Shown one piece after another: positions 1-8,428 of a DNA stretch of 11,187 nucleotides. Position 1 is the stretch's first letter, and each line of letters starts with the position of its first letter. A program made the translations under genes and the position numbers. The notes beneath the pieces were generated by a model that was not told where the DNA came from, ran no database searches, and saw only the letters and a list, made by a program, of their open reading frames with translations. Source of the DNA: Propionibacteriaceae bacterium (GTDB lineage Bacteria; Actinomycetota; Actinomycetes; Propionibacteriales; Propionibacteriaceae); NCBI GenBank assembly GCA_031254155.1, contig JAIRVA010000216.1, forward strand, positions 1-11,187, read 5' to 3'.

Positions 1-1
1 C

Positions 2-3000
2 CTGATCTGGCAGGGCCCGCTGGCGAGCGGCCAAACCGTGACCGTGACCTACGCGATCACGATCAACCCCGACGCCCCCGCCGGGACGATCCTGACCAAC
101 CGCGTCATCGCCGAGGGCAAGGACCCCGACCACCCCGGGGTCGCCGTACCCTCGTCCTGCGGCGAGACGGGCGGGGACGGGTGTGCCTCCACGGTGACGG
201 TACGGGTCGCCGGGCTCGAACTGAAGAAGACCTCGGAACCGGCGACGGGCGGGAGTGTCGCGCCCGGCCAGGTGGTGACGTACACCCTGGCCGGTACGAA
301 CACCGGCAACGTGGATTTGAGCCCGGCCGTCCTGACTGACGACCTCAGCACCCTGCTGCGCCGGGGGACCCTCGTCCCCGGCTCGCCCGCCGCCAGCGTG
401 GACGGCCAGCCGACCACGGGCCTGCTCGTGGCCGGTGACCAGTTGACCTGGAGCGGCCCGCTGCCGGCCGGTGCCGTCGTCACCGTCACCTTTGGGGTCC
501 GCCTCGCCGCCGACCTCGCCCCCGGTGAGACCCTGGTCAACCGGGTCGCGGGCGGCGCGACCGACCTCGTCCACCCCGAGCGACCGGTCACGCCGGTGTG
601 TGCGGGCGGGGCGGACGAAAACTGTGTCTCGACCCTGGTGGCCCGCGTACCGGCTCTGGAACTCACCAAGGTCTCGACCCCGGCCACGGGCTCCTTCGTC
701 CGGCCGGGCCAGACCATCACCTACACGGTGACGGCCCACAACGCCGGGAACGTCGGGCTCGACCCCGTGACCCTGACCGACGACCTGAGCGACGTCCTGC
801 AGAACGCCACCACCACCGGTACCCCGACGGCCAGCGTGGGCGGCCAGCCGGTCGCGGCGCCTCACCTCGCCGACGGTACGCTGACCTGGACCGGTCCGCT
901 CGCGGCCGGCGAGACCGTGGTGGTGACCTATCAGGTGACGCTGGCCTCCGACGTGGTGGCGACGGACACCCTGGAGAACCAGGTGACCGGCGTGGGGGTC
1001 GACAAGGACCGGCCCGACGCCCCACCCGTCCCGGCCACCTGCGTGGGAGACGGTTGCTCGTCGCACCTCACCACGGGCGTCCCCGGTCTGGAGATCGAGA
1101 AGTCGGCCGACCCGGCGTCGGGGCGGCTCGTCCGCCCGGGCGAGGTCGTCACGTACACCATCACCGGGCGTAACACCGGTAACCTCACGCTCGACCCGGT
1201 CACCCTGACCGACGATCTGACCGCGGTTCTCAACCACGCCAGCCTGCTGGCCGACACCGTCACCGCCACCATCGACGGCACCCCGGCGGCCCCCCCGGTC
1301 GTGCAGGGTACCACGCTGACCTGGCAAGGCGCCCTCCCCGCCTACCAGACGGTGACCCTCACCGTCGGCGTCAAGGTCGCCGACACGCTCGCGGCCGGGG
1401 ATGGCCTGGTCAACCGCGTGTGGGGACTGGGTACCGACCCCGGCCACCCGACGGCGCCACCGGTGTCGACGTGCGCCACCGGGGTCGAAGACGGTTGTCT
1501 AACGGAGCACCCCGCCCGGGTACCTGGCTTCACCGTCACGAAGGAGTCCGATCCGGCCTCCGGGTCCGTGGTCTACCCCGGTGATATCGTCACCTACACC
1601 GTGACCGGGACCAACACGGGCAACGTCCGGCTCGACCCCGTGACGCTCACCGACGATGTGGCGGGCGTTCTGGGACACGGTACGGTGGTGACCCGGTCGC
1701 TCAAGGCCAGCATCGACGACCAGACGGTCGCCGCCCCGGCCCTGGACGGTACGACGTTGACATGGCAAGGCGCCCTGGACGCCGGCCAGTCGGTCAAGAT
1801 GACCTACCAGGTGACGATCAACCACGACGTACCGCCCGCGCAGAGTCTCGTCAACCGGGTCGCGGGCCTGGGGACCGACCCCGGTGACGGCGGCCGCCCC
1901 GTACCGCCCGCCAACTGTACGCCGGGCGCCGACGCCGACTGCACGTCGACGCTGACCGTCGCCGACCCGCGGTTCACGGTGACGAAGGTCTCGGACCCGG
2001 CCTCCGGGCAGCTGGTCCGCCCCGGCCAGACGATCACGTACACCGTCACCGGCGCCAACCTGGGCAACGTCGACCTCGAACCGGCCACGTTGACCGACGA
2101 CCTCGCCGACGTGCTCAGCCACGCGACCCTCGTCGGTACCCCCCAGGCCGCCATCGACGGGGACCCGGTGGACGCACCGACCCTGGACGGTACCACGCTC
2201 ACGTGGGAGCACACTCTGGCCGCCGGCCAGACGGTGACGCTGACCTACCAGGTCACCGCCCACCAGGGTCTCACCGCCACGGACGTGATCACGAACCGCG
2301 TGACGGGTGAGGGTACCGATCCGGGTAACCCCGCGGAGCCGGTCGTACCACCCCGGTGCGGTGAGGGTACGGATGATGTGTGTACGTCGTCCCTGACCCC
2401 CGCCGTACCCGGGCTGCAGGTGCTCAAGGTCTCCAACCCGCCGTCGGGGTCGTTCGTCCGCCCCGGCGACGAGATCACGTACACCCTGACCGGGACGAAC
2501 ACCGGCAACCTCCGCCTCGACCCGGTGACGCTGACCGATGACCTGTCCAACGTCCTGGCCAGCGCCAGCCCGGTCGCCGGAGCGGCCACCGCGACCATCG
2601 CCGGCGAACCGGTCGCCGGGCTCCGCCAGACGGGGCCGGCGCTCACGTGGACCGGCCCACTCGCGCCCGGCCAGACGGTGACCGTGACCTACAAGGTGAC
2701 GGTGGACGCGGGGCTGACCCTGCCCGACACCCTGGTCAACCGCGTGACCGGGCAGGGGATCGACCCGGAGCATCCCACCGCTCCGCCGGTCACCTCCCGC
2801 TGCGTCACCGGCGCCGAACCGGGGTGCTCCGCCACGCTCACGACCGGGCGGCCGGCGTTCGACGTCACCAAGACCTCGGTGCCCTTAACCGGTGCCGTGA
2901 TCCAGCCGGGGGAGACGATCACGTACACCCTGACCGGGACCAACACCGGCAACGTACCCCTGAACCCGGTCGTCCTGACCGACAATCTGACCGGTGTCCT

Positions 3001-6000
3001 GGCCTTCGCCGCCCTGGTCGGTACCCCGACAGCCAGCATTGGTGGTACGCCGGTGGCCGGGCTCAGCCAGGACGGGACGAAGCTGAACTGGGCCGGGGAA
3101 CTGGGAGTCGGCCAGACGGTGACGGTGACCTACCAGGTCCGGACCAACGCGGACCTCACACCGGGCGTGCAGCTCATCAACCGGGTCATCGCCGACGCCA
3201 TCGACCCGACCCACGTGGACGACCACGTCCCCTCGACCTGTGTCACCGGGGCGGAGCCGGGCTGTGTCTCGCTCGTCACAACCCGGGACCCCCGGTTCGA
3301 GGTGACCAAGGTCTCCCAGCCGGCCACCGGCGCGTTCGTCCAGCCGGGTGAGACGATCACCTACACGCTGACCGGGACCAACACGGGCAACGTGGACTTG
3401 GGCGAGGCGACACTGAGCGACGATCTGGCTCCGGTCCTGGCCCTGGCCGACCTGACCGGTTCGCCGCAGGCGCAGATCGGCGGGACCGACGCGGGGACGC
3501 TGACCCGCGACGGGACGACGCTCACCTGGTCCGGCCCGCTGGCCGTCGGCCAGAGCGTCGTCGTCACCTTCCGGGCCACCGTGAAGGCGGCGGCCCCAGG
3601 TGAGATCACGAACCGGGTCCAGGCGTCAGCCCGGGATCCGCAGGGCCACCCGGTCACCTCGGACTGCGCCGACGGGACGGCGGCCGCCTGCGTCTCGCAG
3701 GTCTGGGCCGGGACCCCGGGGCTCGACGTGGCGAAGGTCTCGGTCCCGCCGACCGGGTCCTCGGTCCACCCGGGCGGCACGATCACGTACACCCTGACGG
3801 CCAAGAACACCGGCGGTACGACCCTCGACCCGGTCACGCTGACCGATGATCTGGCTCCGGTCCTGGCCCACGTCCAGGTGGTCCCGGGTTCGCTCGCGGC
3901 GACCATGGACCAGACGGCGGTGGCGCCGCCCAAGGTGGAGGGTACGACGCTGGCCTGGTCCGGCGCGGTGCCGGCCGGGAGTCTGGTGACGGTCACGTAC
4001 CAAGTCCAGGTGGGCCAGGACATCCAGGCCACGGACACGCTGGTGAACCGCGTCGTGGGGACCGGCCGCGATCCGGCCCACCCGACGGTGCCGGTCACGT
4101 CGACCTGTGTGCTCGGTACGGAGGACGCCTGTCACTCCACCCTCACCCCGGCCCTCCCGGGTCTCAGCGTGACCAAGGTGTCGGACCCGGCCTCCGGGGG
4201 GTACGTCACGCCGGGCCAGACCATCACCTACACCCTGACCGGTCGCAACACCGGCAACGTGGATCTCGCGCCGGCCACCCTGACGGACAACCTGGCCGGG
4301 GTGTTGCCGTACGCCACGGTCGACCCGGGCTCGGTGACGGCCACCATCGACGGCGCGCCCGCTCCCGCTCCCGTCCTGGGCGAGACCGCGCTGACCTGGT
4401 CCGGCCCGCTCGCGGCCGGGCAGACCGTGACGGTGACCTTCCAGGCGAGCGTCAAGGCCGGGCTCCGGCCGGTCGACCGCCTCGTCAACCACGTCAGCGG
4501 GACCGGTATCGATCCGGGTACGCCGGACCACCCGGTCGTACCGCCGGCGTGCGGGCCCGGCGACGCGGGTTGTACCTCGACCCTCACCCCGACCACACCG
4601 GGGTTCACCCTCGCGAAGACCTCGGACCCGAAGTCAGGTTCGTTCGTGACGCCCGGCCAGGTGGTGACGTACACCCTCACCGGGACGAACACGGGCCACA
4701 CCGGCCTCGAGTCCGTGGCACTGACCGATGATCTCAGCGGGGTCCTGGCCCACGCGACGTACGTGACCGGCTCGGCGGGGGCCACTATCGCCGGCCAACC
4801 GGTGGCAGCGCCGTCGCTCAGCGGTACCACGCTCACCTGGTCGGGCCCGCTGCCCGCGGAGCAGACGGTGCTGGTGACCTACCAGGTCAAGGTGGGAGAC
4901 ACCCTGACCGTGGCCGACCAGCTCGTGAACGCGGTGTCCGGGGCCGGGGTCGATCCGGCGCACCCGGACCGGCCGCTCGGCCCGGCGAACTGTACCCCGG
5001 ACGACCGGCGCGACTGCGTCTCCGTCCTGCGCCCCGACCTGCCGGGGTTGCGGGTGGTGAAGACGTCGGATCCGGTAACGGGGTCGCTGGTCCGGGCCGG
5101 CCAGACGGTGACGTACACCCTGACGGGGACGAACTCGGGCACGACCGACCTGGACCCGGTGACCGTGACCGACGACCTCGCGGGCGTGTTGGCCCACGCC
5201 AGTCTTGATCCCGCCTCGCTGCGGGCGACGGTGGACGGGGCTCCGGCCCCGGCGCCGGGCGTCACCGGGACGACGCTCACCTGGGAAGGTGCGCTCCGGG
5301 CGGGCCAGACGGTGGTCGTGACCTACGCGGTGACGACTGTCCCCGACCTTAGGCCCGGTGACCGCCTGGTCAACGTGGTCGCGGCCGAAGGGATCGGGCC
5401 GGACAACCGGCCGGTCACGCCGCCGGCCTGTGTGCCGGGCACGGACGACGGGTGTAACTCCGTTCTCACCGCGGCCGACCCCCGGTTCGAGGTGACGAAG
5501 ACATCGGCGCCCGAGTCGGGCGCGACGGTCCGCGGCGGCCAGACGGTGGTGTACACCCTGCTCGCGGCGAACACTGGGGATGTGGGGCTGAACCCGGTCA
5601 CGCTGGCCGACGACCTCAGCGGGGTCCTGGACAAGGCCAGCCTGCTGACGGACACGGTCGCGGCGCAGATCGACGGCCAGCCGGCGGCCGCCCCGGTCGT
5701 GAGCGGTACGAGGCTCACCTGGTCGGGCGAACTGCCGGCCGGGCGGACCCTCCAGGTGACCTACGCGGTCAAGCTGGCGGACGACCTCGCGCCCACCAAC
5801 CTGATCCGCAACGCGGTGTCGGCGGTGGCGACCGACCCGGCCGACCCCGGCCGGGAGGTCACGCCGGACTGCGGGCCGGGTGGGGTGGCCTGTACGTCCG
5901 TGTTGACTCCCGGGGTACCGGGGTTCGCGGTGACGAAGGTCTCCGATCCTCCGTCCGGTGGGTTTGTCCAGCCGGGCCAGGTGGTGACATACACGGTGAC

Positions 6001-7792
6001 GGGTCAGAACACGGGTAACGTCGGCCTGGCGCCGGCCACGTTGAGTGATGACCTGGCCGGGGTGCTGGCCCACGCTGATTTGGTGGCGGGTTCGGTCGTG
6101 GCGACGGTTGACGGGCAGCCGGTGGCGGCACCCGAGGTGGTGGGTACGGGGCTCGCCTGGTCCGGCCCGTTGGCGCCCGGGGCGACGGTGACGCTGACCT
6201 ATCAGGTCAAGGTCCGGCCGGGCCTCGGCGCGGCGGATGCGTTGGTGAACCGGGTGACCGGGGTGGGTGTCGATCCGGGCCATCCGGACCGCCCCGTACT
6301 CCCGCCCGACTGCGGGACGGGAGAGCCGGACCGGTGCCAGTCAGTTTTGCAGCCGGACCGGCCCGGCTTGAGCGTGACCAAGGTCTCGGATCCTCCCTCG
6401 GGCTCGCTGGTCCACCCCGGTCAGACGGTGACCTACACCCTGACTGGGCACAACACGGGCAACGTCGACCTCGACCCGGTGACCTTGACCGATGATCTGG
6501 CCGACGTGCTCGCGCACGGGGGCCTGAGCGTGGGTTCGCTGCGCGCGGCGATTGACGGTACGCCGGTGGCGCCGCCGTCGCTGACGGGCCCGGTGCTGAC
6601 CTGGCGGGGCCCCGTACCCGCGGGGGAGACGGTCGTGGTGACCTATGAGGTGGTCATCGACGGCGACCTGGCGCCGGGCGACACGCTGGTCAACGCGGTG
6701 ACGGGCGCGGGCGTGGACCCGCACCGCCCGGACCTCCCGGTCGTGCCGCCGGACTGCCAGCCGGGCGGGGACGCCGGGTGTACGACGAGTCTGACCGGTG
6801 CCGATCCCCGGTTCACGGTGACGAAGGTCTCCGATCCGGCCTCGGGTGCGGTGGTACGACCCGGTCAGACGGTGACGTACACCCTGACGGCGGTTAACAC
6901 GGGCAATGTCGATCTTGACCCGGTGACCCTGACCGACCACCTGGACGGCGTTCTGGCCCACGCCAGGCTGGTGGAGGGATCGCTCGCGGCGACGCGGGCG
7001 GGTACGGCGGTGGCCGCGCCCACACTGAGCGGGACGACGCTGACGTGGTCGGGCGGACTCCCGGCCGGCCAGACGGTCGTCGTGACCTATCAGGTGACGA
7101 CCCGGGACGACCTCACGCCCACCGACAAGCTGGTGAACCAGGTGTCGGCGCTGGGGACCGATCCGACGAACCCCGGCCAGGTCATCACGCCGCCGGGTTG
7201 CGGCCTGGGTGACCCGGGCTGTACGTCGACGCTGATCCCCGGGTTCCCGGGGGTCCAGATCACGAAGGTGGCCGACCCGCCCTCGGGTTCGTCCGTGACG
7301 CCGGGTACCGTGGTGACGTACACCCTGACCGGACGCAACACCGGGAACGTCGCGCTCGACCCGGTCACCCTGACCGACGACCTGACCGGCGTGCTCCCGC
7401 AGGCCACCCTGGTGGAGGACTCGCCCAGGGCGACGGCGGATGGCCGTCCCACCGCCAGCCCGGTCCGGACGGGCGACACGCTGAGTTGGACCGGTCCGCT
7501 GGCGGTCGGCGAGACGGTGACCGTCACGTACCAGGTCCGGGTGAACCCTGGGGCCACGGGTACCCTGGTCAACCGGGTGACCGGTACCGGGGTCGACCCC
7601 GGCCACCCGGACGTGGTCGCGACCTGCGGTGATGGTACGGAACTCACCTGCCGGACGACGACCTACATCGGAGTCTCTCGGCCACCCATCCACGCCCCCA
7701 CGGGCGGGGTGGCGGCCGGGACGACCGACCGCGCTTTGGCGGGGCTGGGGACAGCCGGGGTCATGCCACTGATCCTGCGGCGCTGGTCCTGA
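2..7792 (+). CDS. Giant tandem-repeat surface protein (DUF11/DUF7927-like beta-sandwich domains), 5' end missing
   Basis: The frame is open from the first bases of the window, which already read as the middle of a repeat (W-Q-G-P-L...G-Q-T-V-T-V-T-Y), so the start lies upstream. In the window there are 2,596 codons before TGA at 7790-7792. Seventeen complete repeats follow one partial repeat. Each repeat runs: a [FL]-x-V-T-K-x-S-D-P-x-[ST]-G start; P-G-Q-T-[IV]-T-Y-T-L-T-G-x-N-T-G-N; T-L-T-D-D-L; an L-T-W-S-G-P-L turn; V-T-V-T-Y-Q-V; L-V-N-R-V; a D-P-x-H-P-like motif; and a Cys pair. These are hallmarks of the DUF11/B_ant_repeat and DUF7927-type immunoglobulin-like domains of bacterial surface proteins. 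The C-terminus looks like a degenerate wall-sorting signal. I infer an extracellular stalk or adhesin. The ligand-binding or catalytic head, if any, and the signal peptide would be upstream. The exact family name is unconfirmed. Confidence 0.9.
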   Translation: MIWQGPLASGQTVTVTYAITINPDAPAGTILTNRVIAEGKDPDHPGVAVPSSCGETGGDGCASTVTVRVAGLELKKTSEPATGGSVAPGQVVTYTLAGTNTGNVDLSPAVLTDDLSTLLRRGTLVPGSPAASVDGQPTTGLLVAGDQLTWSGPLPAGAVVTVTFGVRLAADLAPGETLVNRVAGGATDLVHPERPVTPVCAGGADENCVSTLVARVPALELTKVSTPATGSFVRPGQTITYTVTAHNAGNVGLDPVTLTDDLSDVLQNATTTGTPTASVGGQPVAAPHLADGTLTWTGPLAAGETVVVTYQVTLASDVVATDTLENQVTGVGVDKDRPDAPPVPATCVGDGCSSHLTTGVPGLEIEKSADPASGRLVRPGEVVTYTITGRNTGNLTLDPVTLTDDLTAVLNHASLLADTVTATIDGTPAAPPVVQGTTLTWQGALPAYQTVTLTVGVKVADTLAAGDGLVNRVWGLGTDPGHPTAPPVSTCATGVEDGCLTEHPARVPGFTVTKESDPASGSVVYPGDIVTYTVTGTNTGNVRLDPVTLTDDVAGVLGHGTVVTRSLKASIDDQTVAAPALDGTTLTWQGALDAGQSVKMTYQVTINHDVPPAQSLVNRVAGLGTDPGDGGRPVPPANCTPGADADCTSTLTVADPRFTVTKVSDPASGQLVRPGQTITYTVTGANLGNVDLEPATLTDDLADVLSHATLVGTPQAAIDGDPVDAPTLDGTTLTWEHTLAAGQTVTLTYQVTAHQGLTATDVITNRVTGEGTDPGNPAEPVVPPRCGEGTDDVCTSSLTPAVPGLQVLKVSNPPSGSFVRPGDEITYTLTGTNTGNLRLDPVTLTDDLSNVLASASPVAGAATATIAGEPVAGLRQTGPALTWTGPLAPGQTVTVTYKVTVDAGLTLPDTLVNRVTGQGIDPEHPTAPPVTSRCVTGAEPGCSATLTTGRPAFDVTKTSVPLTGAVIQPGETITYTLTGTNTGNVPLNPVVLTDNLTGVLAFAALVGTPTASIGGTPVAGLSQDGTKLNWAGELGVGQTVTVTYQVRTNADLTPGVQLINRVIADAIDPTHVDDHVPSTCVTGAEPGCVSLVTTRDPRFEVTKVSQPATGAFVQPGETITYTLTGTNTGNVDLGEATLSDDLAPVLALADLTGSPQAQIGGTDAGTLTRDGTTLTWSGPLAVGQSVVVTFRATVKAAAPGEITNRVQASARDPQGHPVTSDCADGTAAACVSQVWAGTPGLDVAKVSVPPTGSSVHPGGTITYTLTAKNTGGTTLDPVTLTDDLAPVLAHVQVVPGSLAATMDQTAVAPPKVEGTTLAWSGAVPAGSLVTVTYQVQVGQDIQATDTLVNRVVGTGRDPAHPTVPVTSTCVLGTEDACHSTLTPALPGLSVTKVSDPASGGYVTPGQTITYTLTGRNTGNVDLAPATLTDNLAGVLPYATVDPGSVTATIDGAPAPAPVLGETALTWSGPLAAGQTVTVTFQASVKAGLRPVDRLVNHVSGTGIDPGTPDHPVVPPACGPGDAGCTSTLTPTTPGFTLAKTSDPKSGSFVTPGQVVTYTLTGTNTGHTGLESVALTDDLSGVLAHATYVTGSAGATIAGQPVAAPSLSGTTLTWSGPLPAEQTVLVTYQVKVGDTLTVADQLVNAVSGAGVDPAHPDRPLGPANCTPDDRRDCVSVLRPDLPGLRVVKTSDPVTGSLVRAGQTVTYTLTGTNSGTTDLDPVTVTDDLAGVLAHASLDPASLRATVDGAPAPAPGVTGTTLTWEGALRAGQTVVVTYAVTTVPDLRPGDRLVNVVAAEGIGPDNRPVTPPACVPGTDDGCNSVLTAADPRFEVTKTSAPESGATVRGGQTVVYTLLAANTGDVGLNPVTLADDLSGVLDKASLLTDTVAAQIDGQPAAAPVVSGTRLTWSGELPAGRTLQVTYAVKLADDLAPTNLIRNAVSAVATDPADPGREVTPDCGPGGVACTSVLTPGVPGFAVTKVSDPPSGGFVQPGQVVTYTVTGQNTGNVGLAPATLSDDLAGVLAHADLVAGSVVATVDGQPVAAPEVVGTGLAWSGPLAPGATVTLTYQVKVRPGLGAADALVNRVTGVGVDPGHPDRPVLPPDCGTGEPDRCQSVLQPDRPGLSVTKVSDPPSGSLVHPGQTVTYTLTGHNTGNVDLDPVTLTDDLADVLAHGGLSVGSLRAAIDGTPVAPPSLTGPVLTWRGPVPAGETVVVTYEVVIDGDLAPGDTLVNAVTGAGVDPHRPDLPVVPPDCQPGGDAGCTTSLTGADPRFTVTKVSDPASGAVVRPGQTVTYTLTAVNTGNVDLDPVTLTDHLDGVLAHARLVEGSLAATRAGTAVAAPTLSGTTLTWSGGLPAGQTVVVTYQVTTRDDLTPTDKLVNQVSALGTDPTNPGQVITPPGCGLGDPGCTSTLIPGFPGVQITKVADPPSGSSVTPGTVVTYTLTGRNTGNVALDPVTLTDDLTGVLPQATLVEDSPRATADGRPTASPVRTGDTLSWTGPLAVGETVTVTYQVRVNPGATGTLVNRVTGTGVDPGHPDVVATCGDGTELTCRTTTYIGVSRPPIHAPTGGVAAGTTDRALAGLGTAGVMPLILRRWS
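215..7672 (+). repeat. Array of 17 in-frame repeats, period about 441 bp (140-148 aa)
   Basis: Repeat starts, at the [FLV]-x-[VLI]-x-K strand, are 215, 656, 1088, 1529, 1973, 2414, 2858, 3296, 3722, 4163, 4604, 5048, 5486, 5924, 6368, 6812 and 7253; the last ends near 7672. Lengths in residues are 147, 144, 147, 148, 147, 148, 146, 142, 147, 147, 148, 146, 146, 148, 148, 147 and 140. The tail of a further repeat occupies 2-214. The repeats are diverged, not identical. Domains 8 and 17 are shortest because the loop before the V-N-R-V strand is shortened. Domain junctions are mostly x-P-G-[LF], but four read D-P-R-F (before 1973, 3296, 5486 and 6812). All cysteines in the protein lie in the C-terminal part of the repeats, one pair each. 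Confidence 0.93.
7673..7789 (+). other. C-terminal tail resembling a degenerate sortase sorting signal
   Basis: After the last repeat there is a Pro-rich linker (V-S-R-P-P-I). Next comes H-A-P-T-G-G (7691-7708), a polar spacer, a 15-residue apolar stretch A-L-A-G-L-G-T-A-G-V-M-P-L-I-L (7733-7777) and the end R-R-W-S. The order motif, apolar segment, positive tail is that of cell-wall sorting signals. The motif is not canonical LPxTG; it best matches the LAxTG form linked to class E sortases, with His in place of Leu and Pro at x. The apolar stretch is short and contains a Pro. Function as a sortase substrate is therefore inference. It could also be a decayed signal or a simple membrane tail. 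Confidence 0.5.
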
Positions 7793-7804
7793 AGCGGTTG
7801 GTCT

Positions 7805-7843
7805 GCGCAAGCCCGCCATCCCCGCCGGGTGGCGGGCTTGCGC
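7805..7843. terminator. Strong GC-rich hairpin terminator after the giant gene
   Basis: GCGCAAGCCCGCCA (7805-7818) pairs perfectly with TGGCGGGCTTGCGC (7830-7843), giving a 14-bp stem. A T-G and two C-G pairs extend it inward to a 5-nt loop. It begins 12 nt after the TGA of the giant gene. No T-run follows on either strand, as is common for actinobacterial hairpin terminators. Because the structure is symmetric and the next gene (8032-8382) is convergent, it may also stop transcripts from that side. Confidence 0.8.
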
Positions 7844-7994
7844 CGGGGTGTAGCGCGCGCTGGGCTGGCGGGGCGCGAAGTGGGGTACAGACGCAGGCGC
7901 AGAGGCCCGGCCACAGTGGGTGAACGCCAGTGGGACGCCGCACCTGCCGCTGCCGAGCGGTGGTCTGTATGCGCCGTGACCTCGATCACCGGGC

Positions 7995-8011
7995 CGACCA
8001 CCACCTGGTCG
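7995..8011 (-). terminator. Small hairpin downstream of the ABM-like gene
   Basis: CGACCA (7995-8000) and TGGTCG (8006-8011) form a perfect 6-bp stem with a 5-nt loop, about 20 nt past the TAA of the minus-strand gene at 8032-8382. There is no T-run. It is weak, so a terminator role is only possible; the larger hairpin at 7805-7843 would be the backup. The rest of 7844-8031 shows no gene with a plausible start and SD on either strand. Confidence 0.3.
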
Positions 8012-8031
8012 CGGCGGACTGAACGAACGGT

Positions 8032-8382
8032 TTACGCCACCACCGCTTCACCGAGGATGATCTTGGGCATGGTGGTCAGGCAGCGGTTCCACCGCTTGTA
8101 GAACCTGTCGAGCGCGGGTTTGCACAGGTCGGCGTGCACCTGCTCGCTCTCCAGGGTCCAGAAGAGGACGTAGGTGACCTTCCCGACAAAGCGGGTCAGC
8201 CGGATGGGCAGCTTGCCGTCCTTCACCGCCTGGAAGTCTTCTTGGCGGTGGGTACGTTTGATGTACTTCACATCGATCACGCCAGGTTGGGCCCGGTAGA
8301 ACTCGGCAACCTCACGCATGAGCGCCTCAATCTCCTCCTGGCGGTCGACCTTCGCCTCGTACACACAAACCTCATAAAACAC
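8032..8382 (-). CDS. Small ABM-like (dimeric alpha/beta-barrel) protein, 116 aa
   Basis: The chosen start is GTG at 8382, because AGGAG sits 8 nt upstream (8391-8395) and the product then begins directly with the first beta strand, M-F-Y-E-V-C-V-Y-E-A. The order is: strand (res 2-10); acidic helix D-R-Q-E-E-I-E-A-L-M-R-E-V-A-E-F-Y (13-29); Q-P-G-V-I-D-V-K-Y turn and strand (32-40); strand V-T-Y-V-L-F-W-T-L-E-S (69-79); helix (80-100). This beta-alpha-beta-beta pattern and the length fit the ABM (antibiotic biosynthesis monooxygenase-like) ferredoxin-fold proteins, which usually work as dimers. That family is functionally diverse (monooxygenases, heme-degrading enzymes, proteins of unknown role), so I assign no substrate. 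Signal peptide and membrane segment are absent, so it is cytoplasmic. It is transcribed alone, toward the giant gene. An in-frame open stretch reaches 8526 but lacks support. Confidence 0.72.
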   Translation of the reverse strand: MFYEVCVYEAKVDRQEEIEALMREVAEFYRAQPGVIDVKYIKRTHRQEDFQAVKDGKLPIRLTRFVGKVTYVLFWTLESEQVHADLCKPALDRFYKRWNRCLTTMPKIILGEAVVA

Positions 8383-8390
8383 GGGCTCAT

Positions 8391-8395
8391 CTCCT
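8391..8395 (-). promoter_or_regulatory. Shine-Dalgarno AGGAG deciding the GTG start at 8382
   Basis: The minus strand reads AGGAG at 8395-8391, followed by 8 nt and GTG at 8382. No other in-frame ATG/GTG upstream to 8526 has a comparable SD, so this site fixes the start. Confidence 0.7.
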
Positions 8396-8428
8396 GTCGT
8401 TCGCCCATGGCGGATTTTTGGTACCACG

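Noticed and set aside
38..40. GTG at 38 as the start of the giant gene
   Set aside because: The same frame is open to base 2 and already encodes the W-x-G-P-L-x-x-G-Q-T part of a repeat, so translation begins upstream of the window.
1499..2773. Long minus-strand open frame (424 codons), and similar ones at 4634-6283 and 6341-7819
   Set aside because: They lie antisense to the repeat array, show Arg/Gly/His-rich composition that repeats with the array period, and have no domain pattern. They are shadows of GC-rich codons.
215..7672. CRISPR array or phage-like repeat array
   Set aside because: The period is about 441 bp, copies are diverged and in frame, and no short identical repeats with spacers are present.
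7829..8101. Plus-strand 90-codon frame after the terminator
   Set aside because: It starts inside the hairpin, has Arg-rich random composition, and runs antisense into the ABM-like gene.
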